In this document: piece by piece, positions 28,131 through 43,100 of the stretch
Position numbering within the stretch: position 1 is the first letter of the stretch
Layout: the number at the start of each line of letters is the position of its first letter
NCBI RefSeq assembly: GCF_018139145.2
Contig: NC_059478.1
Coordinates: 20,553,001 to 20,617,000, forward strand
Reading direction: 5' to 3'
DNA: 64,000 bases
Origin: Gymnogyps californianus
Lineage: Eukaryota; Chordata; Aves; Accipitriformes; Cathartidae
Notes under the pieces: generated by a model
Seen by the model: the letters and a program-made list of their open reading frames with translations, nothing else
What the model was told of the DNA's origin: nothing
The model's database searches: none
Position numbers and translations under genes: made by a program

Positions 28131-31100
28131 GTATGCTAGTCTTGGATTTTTAATGTAGCCTATTAGTTATTCAGTATGCTTGTAGCTCTAAGTTGCAACA
28201 AAGTAAATGTGTGTATTTAGCATACGTTATTTGAGATATAAAGATGCTGATAGTTACAACATTATTTTTCAAAGATAACCGTGGAACTGCTCCTCTGACT
28301 TTGAGTTCAGAACTACCCTATCAAAGCACAATTAAAAGAAAAGTCAGAAAGAAGAAGAATGGAGTCATCACTGCAAATGTTGCTGGCACAAAATATGAAA
28401 TTGGTAGGAAGCTACATATTTTATTTTCATCCTAATAGCCATTGACGTGAATGAATTACTAACTAATGGGGTGAATTAATGGACTTTGCATGAAGCTGAC
28501 AGTAAGACGTTTCCAAAGGATTTTCTTTTGTAAGAAACCTTTGTTCTTTTTTTGTAACATTGAGTTGATAGCTTTGAACACTGTGCATCTATTACTCCCT
28601 ATTTGTTACTCAGGGAAGGTCCTTGAAATGCAAAAACTTAAGTAATCAAGGAGGCTGTGGAAAACCCCTCTAATTATGAATAATGTATGTGTTTGGAAGT
28701 TTACTTAAAGCCTTGAAAGATGAACAGTGTAAATTTAATATTAAATAATTATTATACAGAGGTTTCTCAATAAAGTCTACTAATGTTTTATGTTTTGATG
28801 CTTGGGACTACTTCAGAAAAATCTTTTCTCCTGGAACCTGAGTTATGCCTGGCACATAATCAGTCTTTTCTCTTTTTTTATGTTAAAATAATGTATCCAT
28901 TTGCTTTTGTAACTACTGTACCTTGACTAAGGAGGCATTCTTGTTCCCTGTCTGCAGTGACACTTATAGTCATCACTGTTTTAAAGTTAACATATGTGAT
29001 AGCCAAGATTAAATCTAAAAGCCTTGCAAGTGGACTTTTACTAGATGATTGTGGAATGCCCTGAAGCTCTTTACAGTTCCCATCAGTGGTTGTGCTCTGA
29101 TTCCAGCCTCAATACAAGGTGCTGTAATGTTGTAATGACAGGTTTGCAATAGACTGATGGAAATATTGCGAGATAAATAATAGCTTGCATGCTAACATTG
29201 TTCTCAGACAAAGGGTTGAATATTGGAAGTGTTTAAAGTCTTAATTGATTTTTTAAATTTTGAAAATGAATCTATTTTAGAGATTCAAAATATTCCCTAA
29301 GTATGTGATTTCTCTGTAGTACGTGTAGTAATACGAGAAATGGGATTTGTGAAAACACGTGATGAAGATGAAACAGCTAATCTTATATGGAGTGATTCTG
29401 CTGTGCAACAAGAAAAGATTGCTGAACTTCGGAACTATCAGGTAGAGTGGTAGTTAGGATTTCTGACATGTTTCAGTAAACTGCTTCACTCTGAAACATT
29501 CAGTAATGTGTCACTTTTAGTCAGTTACCTTTGTATGGAGAGGAAAAAAACCCCACAAAACACCACCAACCAGACTGCAATAAGGCTATACCACTACGTA
29601 TTTTAAAATCCTATTCTCTTTTCCAGAGTTATTTGTTCCTACCACTTGGAATCTGGTGTTTAAATATTTGGGGCTGTTCTTTCATGCTTTTGTCTGCCAG
29701 TTGGGTGTTGTGAATGATCAGAGTTTGAAAGAAGATGCAAAACATCATTTATAAGTTGCTCATAAGCTTTTAAGCAGTAAGTTAACAAGTAGAGCTCTCT
29801 CCGCAGTTTCTGTGAATAAATAATTCCTTTTTTTATCATTACTTTGTGATAGCATTCTTTGTTCCTAGATAGCTTTGTGAATAAGAGTATGATAGTCTCC
29901 TTTCATGTCTGAAATGAAATCAATGGGCATAGTCATGTTGGTGGAGAAGAATACAACTTCCAGCATCTTTAGTATTGCTAAGAATACGTAATATAATGTA
30001 AGATATTATCTTAAATAGTTTATATGTAACCGTAATTATGTTTGCCTGAGCATGCAGTTGAATGTTTTAAATGATTGTATTAGGTATGCCAGAAAAACTA
30101 AAAAGTACCAACTAACTTTCTTTTTTTCTCCTTCCTCAGAGAATCAACCATTTTCCAGGAATGGGAGAGATCTGCAGAAAGGATTTTCTGGCAAGAAACA
30201 TGACTAAGTAATCTTTCTTTTAATATTAAGAAGTTTTTCAGCCATAGTATTAATGCAGTACAATACTGAATTATTGCTTGTAAGGTTTGTTTATTTTTAC
30301 TAAGAGGCTATGAGAGGACCAAGAATAATTTCCAAAGTTCCTTAATAACTTTGGCTTTGATCCTGGATCTGTTGCATTGAAGTGAGCTACTGTATCTCTC
30401 CAAATGTCTTCAGTGGAAAGTGATGTGGGTTCAGGTCTCTGTCTATGCATTGCAGAATGTAGGAGAGCCTTAAATTATTTTGTAATACACTTAATACATA
30501 ATACACCCAGGCATATATCCTGTAACGGTAGAATAGAAAAAATAATTAGTATGTGGATGGATATTATTTGTTTAAAATAATAAATGACTACATTTTTGTG
30601 TATATCAAATTTAAAAATGTGAAGCATCTTACTGTTTATATAAGAAATAAGTCAGAGAGGCTCATGTGTCTAATTATAAATTCTCCTCACTCTAGTGGAA
30701 TAACTGGGTTCTGAGGAATTATCCTAGCTGAGAATCTGTGAGTAAGACCTGTAAGAAAACAATACTAAATAATGATTCAACAGCCTGGTAATAAGGAAAA
30801 GTTTAGGGATAAATGTGTGTGGATATTTTGATTCTTCTAATCTAAACTAGTTTAAAGAGCAATTATTAATAGAGTTAATCTTTTGGCCCCCAACGTTACC
30901 TACACTGCATTTCCTGTTACCAGAACAGAATTTGTTTTCATATATTAATGTAATTAATGTGATATCTCCTCTCTCTCTCTCTTTCTCTATTTCCTTTTCT
31001 GTTTTGTAACTACAACACATAGCATGTAGAATGTATGTAACTATTATGATGCAAGTATTACGTGCATTGCTATCGTGTCTACTAGTCGTACGTGTGGGCC

Positions 31101-34100
31101 AGAACTCCCTTGTGTCAATACATGCTACACAAGCACTTTTCACTGCCCCTTCCAGATTTAAACTCTACGTAAAACCATAGAGATAGCACATGGAGGCAAA
31201 CAGCTATTTAGAGAGGTCTTGAAGACAGTGGAACAACATTGGTCAGCTTGGTAGGCAGTGGTATCCCTGTGTATTGCTACAGTTCTGTGATTTAAAAAAA
31301 AAAAGTGCAAAATGGACAAAAGGCTCTTGTTATCATGCACACATTGTTTTCAAATACAGTCTGATTATACCTCTCTCAACCTACTGAATTCTGAGTTTGA
31401 AACACAGTTTGAAGGTACTCAATGCGGAGATTGCACATATTATAGATAAGATGGGAATAATTTCTCTGATACGATAACTCTGGGTCAAACATATCTATGT
31501 TGTGACTTCATTTAATATCAGTAGATATAGCAGGGTTTTAATCAGTCTGTTTTTCGCAGTACTAGCCTCACAATTCAATACTTAGTATTCATAATTTATA
31601 AAAATAAAAATAAAATGCCTTGAGACTGCTTGTGAAACAGACATGTATGTGAAATCACAAGTCAGTTGGGATACATGGTTGGGCAGGCTCTTGTCTGTAG
31701 AGTGGAGGATTTTGTTTCATACAGCTGCTGTTCTGTCTAAAAATTTATTTGAACAGGATTGTGCAGAAACACTAATTCTATTCTCTTGCTTTTCTGCTGC
31801 ATGCAGTCTTTTCTATTCCTGTTACTGACTCGTACAGAATAGCTGTGGGTTTTGTACCATTGAGAGTTCATGAAACAACTGCTGAGAATTGGTGGAGAGT
31901 AGACTCTTCTTTTTCTTTTACTTCTACCTTTGTTGTTATACTGATCTCACTCTTCCCTTTTATGCAAACTGTTGGGAATGGAGCAGAAAACAAATCTATC
32001 GGACTCTGAGAGGCAAATGCTATTCAGAAGGAATTGCACTTCAGGAATTCCTCTTACAGCCAATATCCAGGCACTCTGGATCACAGGACAATGTGGTTTT
32101 CACATGCAGAAGGGTGGAAGGGAGCAGTGTAATATATAGTGTGTGTAATATGAAAGAAGACAACCTAGCACAGAAGGTGTAGGGACACACAGTAATGGAA
32201 CAGATAGAAGCAGGAATGTAAATGAGAACAAAAGGAGGCATGAGCATTGTTTTCAAGGGGAATAATCGAACACAGAAAAGAAAAAAAAATAGAGGTGCCA
32301 TTGTAGGGCCAACAAGATCTTAATTTCTGTAAATGGTCTCTTAGATGAGATCTCCTCATGTGAAGGATAAGTGTGGTTACAGAATGAATACAATAAGTGG
32401 GGGAGAAGGTGTACAGGATGAATGGGAAGGGGAACAGAGCCATGTATGAGATGGTCTTTTTTGCAGCACCTTTGTTGTTTACGTCTAAAAGGTTTGCGAA
32501 CTGATCATGGACCACGAATCGTTCTCATCCATATCTACCCACTAACCTCCTTTTGTACTTGAAAAGTGAGAGGATCTTGAAACCTAGACAGTGGAATCTG
32601 CGTTATTAGACTGACAAGTCATGTCTTTAGTAACCTATATTTTGTTCAACACCTTTGATTCTTTTGCACAGAAAGCACTCTGAGAAACAAGAGCATGGTC
32701 TGACCACATCCGTGAGCTAAAATAGCACTCAGAAGAACAATAATTTGCTGTTTAATTCTCAGACCTCCTGGTAAGGACTGCAAAGGCTAAAGGATAGAGC
32801 AGCACAGTGAAAAAGTGGTTACCCACAGTAGCAGATAGCAGATGTGCTGGAAAATAGGGCTATTGTAATGGAATAGGTCTTGATTCCGCAAGCTACTTGA
32901 TGATGTTCCTAAACCAGTTCTGAATAGGGCCAAGCAAGGAAAGAATAGAGCTGAATTCTTTTGTTGAAACTTCTAGTGAGCACCAGAGCTTGTAAACAAC
33001 GGTTAAGTATTCCGCTTCATATTATTAAGTGTTTGCAGTCTACCCAGTTATGCATAAGATAGAAAAAGGCATATAGAACTGATGTACTTGCAGTCATAAA
33101 ATAATATGAATATATCTAGAATACCATGAAGCTATATTCATTGAGTAGGGAGTATGTGTATTGAAACTCCTGAGTAAGTTAAATGGCAAGTCTCTATCAC
33201 GTAACACCTCAGGATGCATATGATAAATAACTTGGAGAGGGATGGAAACTAACACAGAAATAGCTTTTTGCCTAAAAATAGGATAATTTCTGCCTAGATA
33301 AGCTATTCAGTGAGCAAGGTAATAACGTTTGTAAATATACAGCAGATGGAGAGTAGTTTAAAAATATGTATGAATCATGAATTATAATATCTATTTATGT
33401 TTTTTAATTTTTTTTTCTGAATATTTGGTGGCTTTCATCAAGCCAGATTTGTGAAAATAATAGTTACAATGAAGCTGCAGAAGCACTGAACCTCATGCAG
33501 TACTTCAAGACTACTATAGCTATTGTGGTTTCTGCAGAGTGTTTGTTGGGTAGTTGGCTAAACAATTTGGTGACAGTGTATCTATTATACCAGTAGGGCT
33601 TGGCTACAGTCCTAGCCTTACAGATGTGGTTGGCGGCTCTGTTTTTTCCATTAGTATTTGAGCCACTTAAAGAAAAAGTGTCTTATGCTGCATCAGGAGT
33701 ATTATGTAGGCTCACAGTAGAAATGAAAAATTGAAATGATACTGTAAGTCTCTTTACATTTAAGTTATCCTGATGCTATTAGTTTTCATTACAAAAGGAA
33801 AAGTATACCTAAATCTGTAATTAATTAAAAAGGTGTTAAAATTCATCATAGTGCCATTTTTTAAAAAATCAAAGTTGAGGAACTTCCTATGTCAGTTAAT
33901 TTCTTCTTAAACATCCAGTCACTTTCTGTTGGTCTGTGGATATTTGTATTTTAGATGTGTCCACCCTATGTTACAGAGTAATTCTGGGTTACCCAAACTA
34001 ATTTCATATGAAGTTATGTATGAGGTTTCAGGTATTCTGAGTACCTGACACAAGCTAGCTGCAGCAGTATTTAACTCAGAAAAAACTAAATTTATTCTGC

Positions 34101-37100
34101 TGGGAACTATGGTATACCAGTCTGCATAGTAGCACCAAGTCCACATTGCTCCTATAACTTGGCTGTTAACCAGTATTAAAGCTACTTTGTTTAAAGCTAA
34201 CCAATATGTGTCTAGCCCATACTGCCAGTCTGGTGTGGGTATATGCTTCCTATCTGTCAGATACACAGCTTTGGGTGGTGGAAACTTCCACTAACTGAAT
34301 TCTCTACCATTTTTCCTCTTCTGTTTGTCTTTTCTGCACAGACAACAGAGCTATAAAATGAGATATGCTCACTACCTCAGCTGCCACGGCTATTAAAGCA
34401 GGGAGATGAGGACCTTGCTGCATCCTTTAACCAGATTCAGTTTCAGAGATTGTTCCCTACAATGTCTTAACCTTATTTTTGGTTTAGTTCTTCTATTTTT
34501 CCCCCCCTTGTCTTGCTTTGTATTTCTTTGCTTTCTTTTGACTAAATAAGGTGCTCAGGGAATCTTAATCACAATATGCTGGTACCAAACACAAATCCAA
34601 GCTTGTGTGTTTTGCCCTATATTGGAGGTGCATGGGCAGTTGCTTGGCCTGTATCGAAGTATATTTACTACAATTCCTTACTTTTGAAATTCCTTCAAAA
34701 GACTAGAAAGAGACAAAAAACTCTTCTTAAATTGCTTCCATTTTAATTTTAAATTCAGTCCTTTTTATTAATATTTTTTGCACCCATGAAGAAACTCCAA
34801 ATATCCCAGGTCCTCGTTTTTTGTGTGTGTTGATCCTCGTACATTCCCAAACACATACCAATATGAAAATTAAAACACTTGCCAAATCTCCCAACCGCTC
34901 CCAAGAAAAAACAAAAAAGAGGGATACAGGAATCCAGGAGTCTGTTAGGTAGGGAAAGATCTATAATCACATGGTCTATTGTAAGTTTAATATTTCTAAG
35001 AATAGGAACAGCATTAAATCGTCTGAGTAACTGAGTAAAAACTGTAACAGGAGTGAGGTGGATGCCAGAAAATGACACCAGTAATATAACGGTACGATAA
35101 TATGCAAAAATGCACAAGATAGTCTGCTTTTGTTGTTCTTAAAGTATGCATATGAATATTTTATAGAGCTCTAACTATTCTTAAACAACTGCAGAAGTTT
35201 GCTTTCATATTACAGCATTTTGCTAAAAAAGTTTCCTTGTTAAATTATTGTAAAAGCTTTTTAATCATGAGGTTTGAAACATCAAAGTGGTTAAAAGATT
35301 TTAACTCAATTACACTTTTTTGCAGAATGATCAAGACTCAGCCTCAGGAGTATAGTTTTATTCCTCGAACATGGATCTTCCCTGCAGAATACACACAGTT
35401 TCAGAACTATGTAAAAGAACTGAAGAAGAAACGTAGACAGAAAACTTTCATAGTTAAACCAGCTAACGGTGCAATGGGACACGGGTAAGTTGTGTGTTAA
35501 CTTCAGTCTTCTTACCCATTAAAGGTGAAATCCAATGCTATTTACAACATTAACAGAATCTGTGTATTAGTAAGAAGATTGTATTTCAAGTTGTATGATG
35601 TATGAAAGTTCATGTATTGGACGAAGGCTTAACAAGCAGACGCAGCTAAAATATAAGGCTAAATCAAAGAGGTATTTTAATGTTGTTCTGAATGTGGCAT
35701 AATTAGAGAATGCATTTTCTGATGAAGCTCAAATAATTCTTAAGATCAGGATTATTTTTATTGTGAATTTATCTAAAAAATATATTTATTAATCTGTTGC
35801 ACTTAGACTTACAGGGTGAGATTGTATTGGGCATAAATGGCAGGGTTTCAGTGGCTGGGGGCTGCAGGGGTGTCATGGGTGGGAGAAGGTCAGGACCTTC
35901 CACAGCTCTGAGACCAGACCAGCCACCCCACTGCACGCCAAAACAGCAGCCAGTCAGAGAACCACAAACGTATTTGAGAGCGGCAGCCACAAGGTGTAGG
36001 AGAAACAGAGGAGACGCTGTTGGGGATGTGGCTGGAGGTGCACTCTTGGAAGGACGTGACACCCATGCCGGAGGAGGGACGCCCCTGAAGAGACTGCGAC
36101 CTGCAGTTGAGTTGAAACAGTTTTGCCTGTGAGAGGGCTGCACAGTAAAAACCAGAGATAAATATCGCAATTTCATTCTTAACTCTGTTCTTGTTTTGAG
36201 GTATTTCAATTCTAGCTTTTATTGCTTTTAATATCAATTTGGATTATACAGTATAGTAAAGCTCTTAGTTATTAAAAATATATCAGAATTACTGTAAAAG
36301 TAAGCTGAAGGGGAAGGTAGCAGCATAATTCAGAGAAATGCCTGGAAACTACTTCAGTGTCTTAGGAATATTCAGCACCAGAATGTTGAAATGTATCATA
36401 AATAATAGAGGGTAAGATTAAGGCAACAAAGCTATGAGAATTCAGGGTTAATAATTATACACTGAGAAATATTAGCTATTACAGTTATTTAAAAGTCTGT
36501 GTAGTTAGGGACTGCCAGTTTATAGTTTGTATATAAACCATTTTTCATTGTAATGTGGGGAAACTGGAATACAGAAATACTGAGCTTAATCTATGCCATC
36601 CTTAGTCATACCGATCAGTGTCCTGCTTTGCAAACATCATCACTAAGTCAGGTTAACACTGGAAGTTCTTTGCAACCTGTACCTCGGGCAGAAGTTGTGA
36701 TAAAGACTGGAAACCTATTTTTAGAACTGCATGGGGAATAATCACAGAATCTGGAGACTGGTCGTTCTGCCAAACAATTTCTAAGTGTAGGGGGAACCCA
36801 TTATTACAAATTGTTGAATCAAAGGAAGCAGAAAGTTATTTTGAAATGGCTCATTGCCTTCTTTTATCCAGTGAAGCACCATAAAGGACAGGAAACCAAA
36901 AGCCATGTAAGCAAATGGAACTTTTTCTCTACCCTACAAATCAGATATTTAAGTCTCTTTCTCCAGGTAGACTTTAGCCTGACTACCTGGCTGAGTGACC
37001 ATGAAAATCTATTTCGAAGAGTAATGTCAAAGAAGTTCCATGTTTTTAATATAACTTTTGTTTTTGCTAGGATCTCTTTAATAAGAAATGGAGAAAAGTT

Positions 37101-40100
37101 ACAAGCTCAGGATCACTTGATTGTTCAGGAATATCTTGACAAACCATTTCTTATGGAAGGCTACAAGTTTGATTTACGTGTGTATATTCTTGTAACCTCC
37201 TGTGATCCATTAAAAGTATTTTTATATCACGATGGACTGGTGAGAATGGGCACGGAAAAGTATCATCCCCCCAGTGACTCAAATTTGGTAAGTTGGAGTA
37301 CATTCCAATTTATTGCTTATGCATGTAGGCTTTTATCTGTGTAGTGTTTCGAGGAGGTAAAATAAAATAAGTTGTGACATGAGATTTAATTTGTTATTCA
37401 TCTGGCTGAACTTCTGCATTGTCACTGAAGAGAAAAAATTAAAATGAAAGCTATTTAACTCATGCTTTTCTATCACAATCACAAGTATAGCCATATTATT
37501 GCTTATGTGTAAAAATGTTATGTGACTTTGCATGTATGTATGCTAAAGAGTTTAAATATTTCCTAAAAGAAAGCAAAAAATGACAATTATTGACATTCAA
37601 CCCAGAAAAAATGAAGTAAAGAAGTCACTTCAAGGACAGTTACATTGCTTTTATATTTATCTGAGACTCAGTTTGGGGTGGGGGATAAGGTTTATCTCCT
37701 GCTAATCATTGTTTAACATCCCTGAAGTTTAGAGCTTCTGCTGAGGATCCTGCAATGTTTCAGCCATCGTGTTGGGAACCTATGCAGAAAACAGAGGAAC
37801 AGTGATACAAAAGACCAGTGCATGAGAGTGGTCACTGCAGTCCCTGAACGTGAGGGAATCTGCTGCTGGTGCTGTTTGTCAGTGACTGCTTCAGCAGGGA
37901 AAGGAGTATGTACTTGACAACTTTAGGATGATGCAGCAGGGCTGCCTATTAAATTGCAGAGAACCAAGAAATGCTGAAGTTTTTGGACACTTTAGTCCTC
38001 CTGTTCACTGTATAGCATGTTCCCCTGTTGAGAGGTGTAACCCCTCCCTTCTGGCACAGACCAAAATGCAGATGTCTGTTAAGAAAGAAGTAGATTTGAA
38101 GCATTGAGAGGCATCAGTAGATTTGAGTTTCTTATACCTCACTCTGCACTCCGTTGCTACTGTATCTTTCCTTTTCCATACCATATACTTTTAGAGCTGC
38201 TTCAGTGTAATTATGCAATAGACAACACATGGAGAGCCTTTTTCCCTACTTCTCACTTAAAACTGTGACTGTCTCTTAGCGCACCTTTGAAGAATGCAGG
38301 TATAATTTGGAGCCCAGTACAAATGGTATATTTGGAAGAGTTCCAATATTATATTTGGAATAGTTTGCTTTTAATATTTTTTTATTGTTACTAGTCTCAG
38401 CATTAGCAGCATTGAAATATGCTCTTAGTGGATAAACAGAACAGGCAGTTGTTAATGTGTTCTCACAACTGTTCATGTTGTAGTTTGTCTGTTGTATGAA
38501 ATAACCTGGCTTATCACTAAAGACATCATTGTTCTTTGGATGACATTGTTCCACAGTGACATTGTTCCAGATAACTTCAAACTAAAGATCAGTTCAGATG
38601 TTTAACGAAACACTTTCATTTTTTTGTACTCTGAAAAAATAATTGCTTTTGTCTGAAATAATTTGAATTTCATGGAAACATGACAGTTATAATGACTCAA
38701 AAACAATAGGTTTCAGAATGATTCTCAAAGCAGTAATTGGAAGGCATGGGAGAAATTCATTACTTGTAGTGCTAATACAATATATTGTTAATTAGCCTGC
38801 AATTAAATTGATTGGTTTTGTTAATTTCATTAAGTTTTTTTAAACATAAGTAAGTGCAGTGAGATAATTGACAGCAGAAGGCTTGTGTTATCTGTTGGCT
38901 GTCTTTATCAAAAAGGAATTGGAACAGAAGGCTTATGGTCAGCTTAGAATATCAACTACACTCAAGTAAGGAATCAAAAATGACAGAGAACTGTCACTGT
39001 GATGAGGACAGTCATCATGGTAGTGTAAGTGGAAAGCTGAATTAATATCTGTACTGGGAGATAATGTAAACATATAAATCATGATTTATAAATTGGCCTT
39101 GGAAAGGTAATTTTTTTTTTTTTTTTTTAAAATGCAACTGATAACATGAATCTATTGCTGGTGACATTTTGGTCCATAAAGGAACTATAGCACTCACTCA
39201 TTTATGTAATGTATATCTTGAAATTTACCTCCCTCTGATGTATGGCTACCAGCCAGTCAAAAATGAGCAATTTTGGCAGATATCAACATGGCAGATGAGT
39301 TTATATGTAAAAGGTATTTTAAAGTATCACTATCATGAGAACATTTCTCATAAATAAACTACAGCGAAAACTGAAATGTGGGATTGTCTATGAAACAGAC
39401 GCCAGAGTGTGTTTTAGCACTTTTAAAGTAGCACTTCAAAATACCATCTTTATTGTTTGCTTCTTGTGGAATGTAATAATTCTGTAAGTTATGATAATTG
39501 CTCTTCACTTTTGCTCACTCCACTTAGCTAGTTGTTTACATACAGACCTGTAAAAATGGCAGATATATTATGTTGCCTAACCAGATGTTGAGTGGTAGAT
39601 CAGTTGACTGCAACTGGCTTAAATACGAACACAGGTTTTGGGATAAGAAGGCTAGAACATTCAGTAGATGAAATCTCCAAGAATCAGAAACACTAAATCT
39701 GCACATAGTATATTTGCAAATATGAACTGTTTGACTATGTCATTATTGATTTAACATATTTTTTTCCTTTTAATTATTTTGAATTTACCATTCTAGAGTT
39801 GTATTTAAGTTTTTTTTAATATCTTTTCTCCCTTTTTTTTAGAGTCAATTGTATATGCATCTGACTAACTACTCTGTCAATAAACATAATGAACACTTTG
39901 AACGGGATGAAACAGAAGACAAAGGAAGCAAACGCTCCATAAAATGGTTTACTGAGTTTCTAGAAACAAATAATCTTGATGTCTCCAAATTCTGGAGTGA
40001 TATTTCAGTAAGATAAAACTAATACACTTTTCTTTATTTGCTGTATTCTTAGAAAATTAGTTGCTTCTGCCATCTGCTTTACTGGAATCCAGAATGATTT

Positions 40101-43100
40101 TTGAAACTTTAGTAATCCAAATTCTCAGCAATGCATGCCACAAAGGACATACTAGAAATGATTGATTATGTTTTTAAAAGACTAAATTCAGAGTCTGATT
40201 ATAAATTTAATATTAAACTTTTTCTGAGGGACAAAAGCCCTTTCAAACAGTCATTCACGTAAGTAATATGATACGAAGGAACCATCCCATTGAAATTCTT
40301 GGAGACTTTTCTAGAGTATAAAGTGAATTTTATGTGTGAATATTTACAAAATTGTAGTCAGCATTGCATATATCTGTGGACTTGAACCTGCGCCATTGAA
40401 GTCAGTGGTTACGTTACAGGTGTCTTTAGGTGAGGAATAGGCCTAAGATTGTTAGAGCTTAGGCACCATCTGGATGTATGATTCTGAGAATATTTGTTGA
40501 AAATTATATTGCAAAATGAAATGGGTGAAGATTGGCTATACTATACTTTGTTCCCAATATGCCTTTAGTATTTAAGTTATTATATATCTAAAAGTATGTA
40601 TGTACTATGGAAAGTATAACAATATACTCTAGAGCTATATAAAAAAATATGTGCTACTCCGTAGGAATAGTTTATTTATTCTAGACCATTTATTTGGTAC
40701 TTTAAATCTTTTTTTAGTAGATACTTTAGTGAAATTTAAAAGATTAAAGTATGAAACACATTAGTTCAATATATACTGGTGCCTTCTCTCCTGATGAATT
40801 TTTCTGAAAAAAATCCCTACAGGAGTTAGTAGTGAAGACTCTCATAGTTGCAGAGCCACATGTTCTTCATGCTTATCGCATGTGCAGGCCAGGGCAAGCA
40901 CCAGGAAGTGACAGTGTCTGCTTTGAAGTCCTGGGATTTGATATTCTGCTGGACAGAAAACTAAAACCATGGCTCCTAGAGGTAAACCTCTTTAAACAAA
41001 TGTAAAGTAAATTTTTAAGAGTAAAGTTAACTAAGCCCCAGCTGAATCCATATCTATGTAAGAAAACTTCGAAAGAAAATCTGTGCATTGCAGGAAGTAC
41101 TGTTGTTGAGTACATAGATAGTGCTTTTTCTGCAGCATCCATATGGAAACACTGCCTTGCAGTGATTTTTGGAGACTCACGTAAAGGTAATTGTTTTCCT
41201 GGAGAAACGGTGCATTTCAGATGTTTTTGAAAGTTTTAATGAGAAATGTGATGTTAATCCAGTTGTGATTGTAGCTGAAGGACCTTGTTTATAGCAATTG
41301 AGTGCTACATAGATTTCCTTCATGAGTATGGCTCTGTGAAATGGCTCTGGCAACTTTTGTGAAGGTATGGTCTTAATTTTCTTTTTTTGGGGATATGTCT
41401 TCTTTTCCTCTCCTGTGGCTTTTAAAAGCACCCACATGAACAGAGGAAACTAATTCGGTATACATGAAATGCTGTCAAATAATTGGCGTGAATGGACTGG
41501 AAGAAACGTTTCTCCTCTGATATGTTAGTGGTACAGTTAAGCTTAAGTGGTGCTCACACACGTTTTTAACCAGGAATGTTTGAGGTTTGTCTATTGTGTG
41601 TCTTTAATTACACTATTAATAACGTATAGATGAAGTTCACTTGTCTTTTTCCAGGTTCTCTTATATCATTATGTTAACTGGTTGGGAAGCTGTACAGCTG
41701 GAGGAAAAAAGCAAAATGTATTTATTGTATCTATTGACAATAAATCATGAATATGATTTGGCTACTGATGAGCAAAATGTACACAATTAATTTACTGAAT
41801 TATAACCTTGTTCTCAGGCCATTAATACTGTTAACAGTTGTTTTGTTGTGCTTATTTCTCTCAGGGGTTCAGTGTAACTTTAATCAGAAAAATAAAATCC
41901 CTTCGGTGTTGCCATGCAGACATAGGCATATTTGGTGGCTTTGATGTGCTAGCCAAAAGTAGTACATGACAAAAACTTAGTCTGTACTACATTGACATCT
42001 TCTGTTTTTGTCGAGCAAAGCCTACTATCCCTTTGATTTAGCTCTACACTTCCAGATTATCATATATAGGTTGCCTGTAGCTTGCCTATAAGTGTATGTA
42101 GTTGTTTAAGTATAGACTGAAGTTGGTCTGTGTATGCATTTCATGCAGCCTTGTAGCAAATGGTGACAGACCTCTTCTATGAGAGATGGTGAGTCAACCT
42201 GTGTAGTGAATTCATTCTGAAAGACACCCCTCTATCTCCTTGGGTGTTTACATGCAGTATGGAGATTTTAGGGGGGTTGATTCACCATTTATGATAATGG
42301 GTCTCAGAGGAGAATCGTACTATCCCAGATTCCTTTTTTATGAGGGAGGGATCTCATAAAGTATTAATACTGCTCTTGTATTTTGGGTTGCTGGAGAATA
42401 CTTCAGGACTTGGAGTTGTGTACCTGGTTATTATTTTTTTAAATACAGAAGTCTGATTATTTCCTTTTCTGCTTTTGGTGATACAGGTATCCTTCAACTT
42501 ATTTTGCCAGACATTGAACTAAACTAACAGAAATTTCAAACTTTGAAACTTAGTAATTCAGTTTCTATACTCATCCACTAATTTTTACTGTGCTTGTTCG
42601 TGTTTTTTGCAGCACTCTCAGAACAAACACACAGTATGTATATGCATGCACACTGTATGTATACTATATGTAGCGTAGTAAAGATCAAATATGCAGTGTA
42701 TATGTATACACTATACATAATATATATACTGTGTGTGTGTATATGTATAGCTATATATAATTTTTTTTTTCCTAAAACAGTTCTGGCTTCTTCCCCAGCT
42801 TTCCATGCTTATCTCTTTCCACCATTTCCCTCTTGCCAAAATCCCCTTAGGGGAGTGAATAATTCTTTCTAACAGTGGTAACAAGTACTAATCACAAGGC
42901 CCAGAATGCTCCCAGTGTTATGGGAAAATTGCCAAAATAGGATTAGGATGGTAAATCTAGTTTCATGTTTCCATACCTCATGTAGCTTTTCTGTTATAAA
43001 GATAGCTTAATAAACTATTGTAAGAAATAAATTGTGCAACATTATAATGATTCTGCTTTCCTGAGATGACTTTTGTTTATATTGCCTTGATGCGATGTAG

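Noticed and set aside
33919..35117. Minus-strand frames of 115 and 120 codons in a TTLL7 intron
   Set aside because: No recognisable family, no splice context, and the sequence has ordinary intron composition.
35769..36237. Open frames of 111-146 codons on both strands
   Set aside because: They sit on the GC-rich insert, run on both strands at once and show no domain.
36811..37344. A 177-codon frame with its own ATG
   Set aside because: Only 37071-37287 is real exon; the upstream part is intron read in frame and the downstream part is read through the donor.
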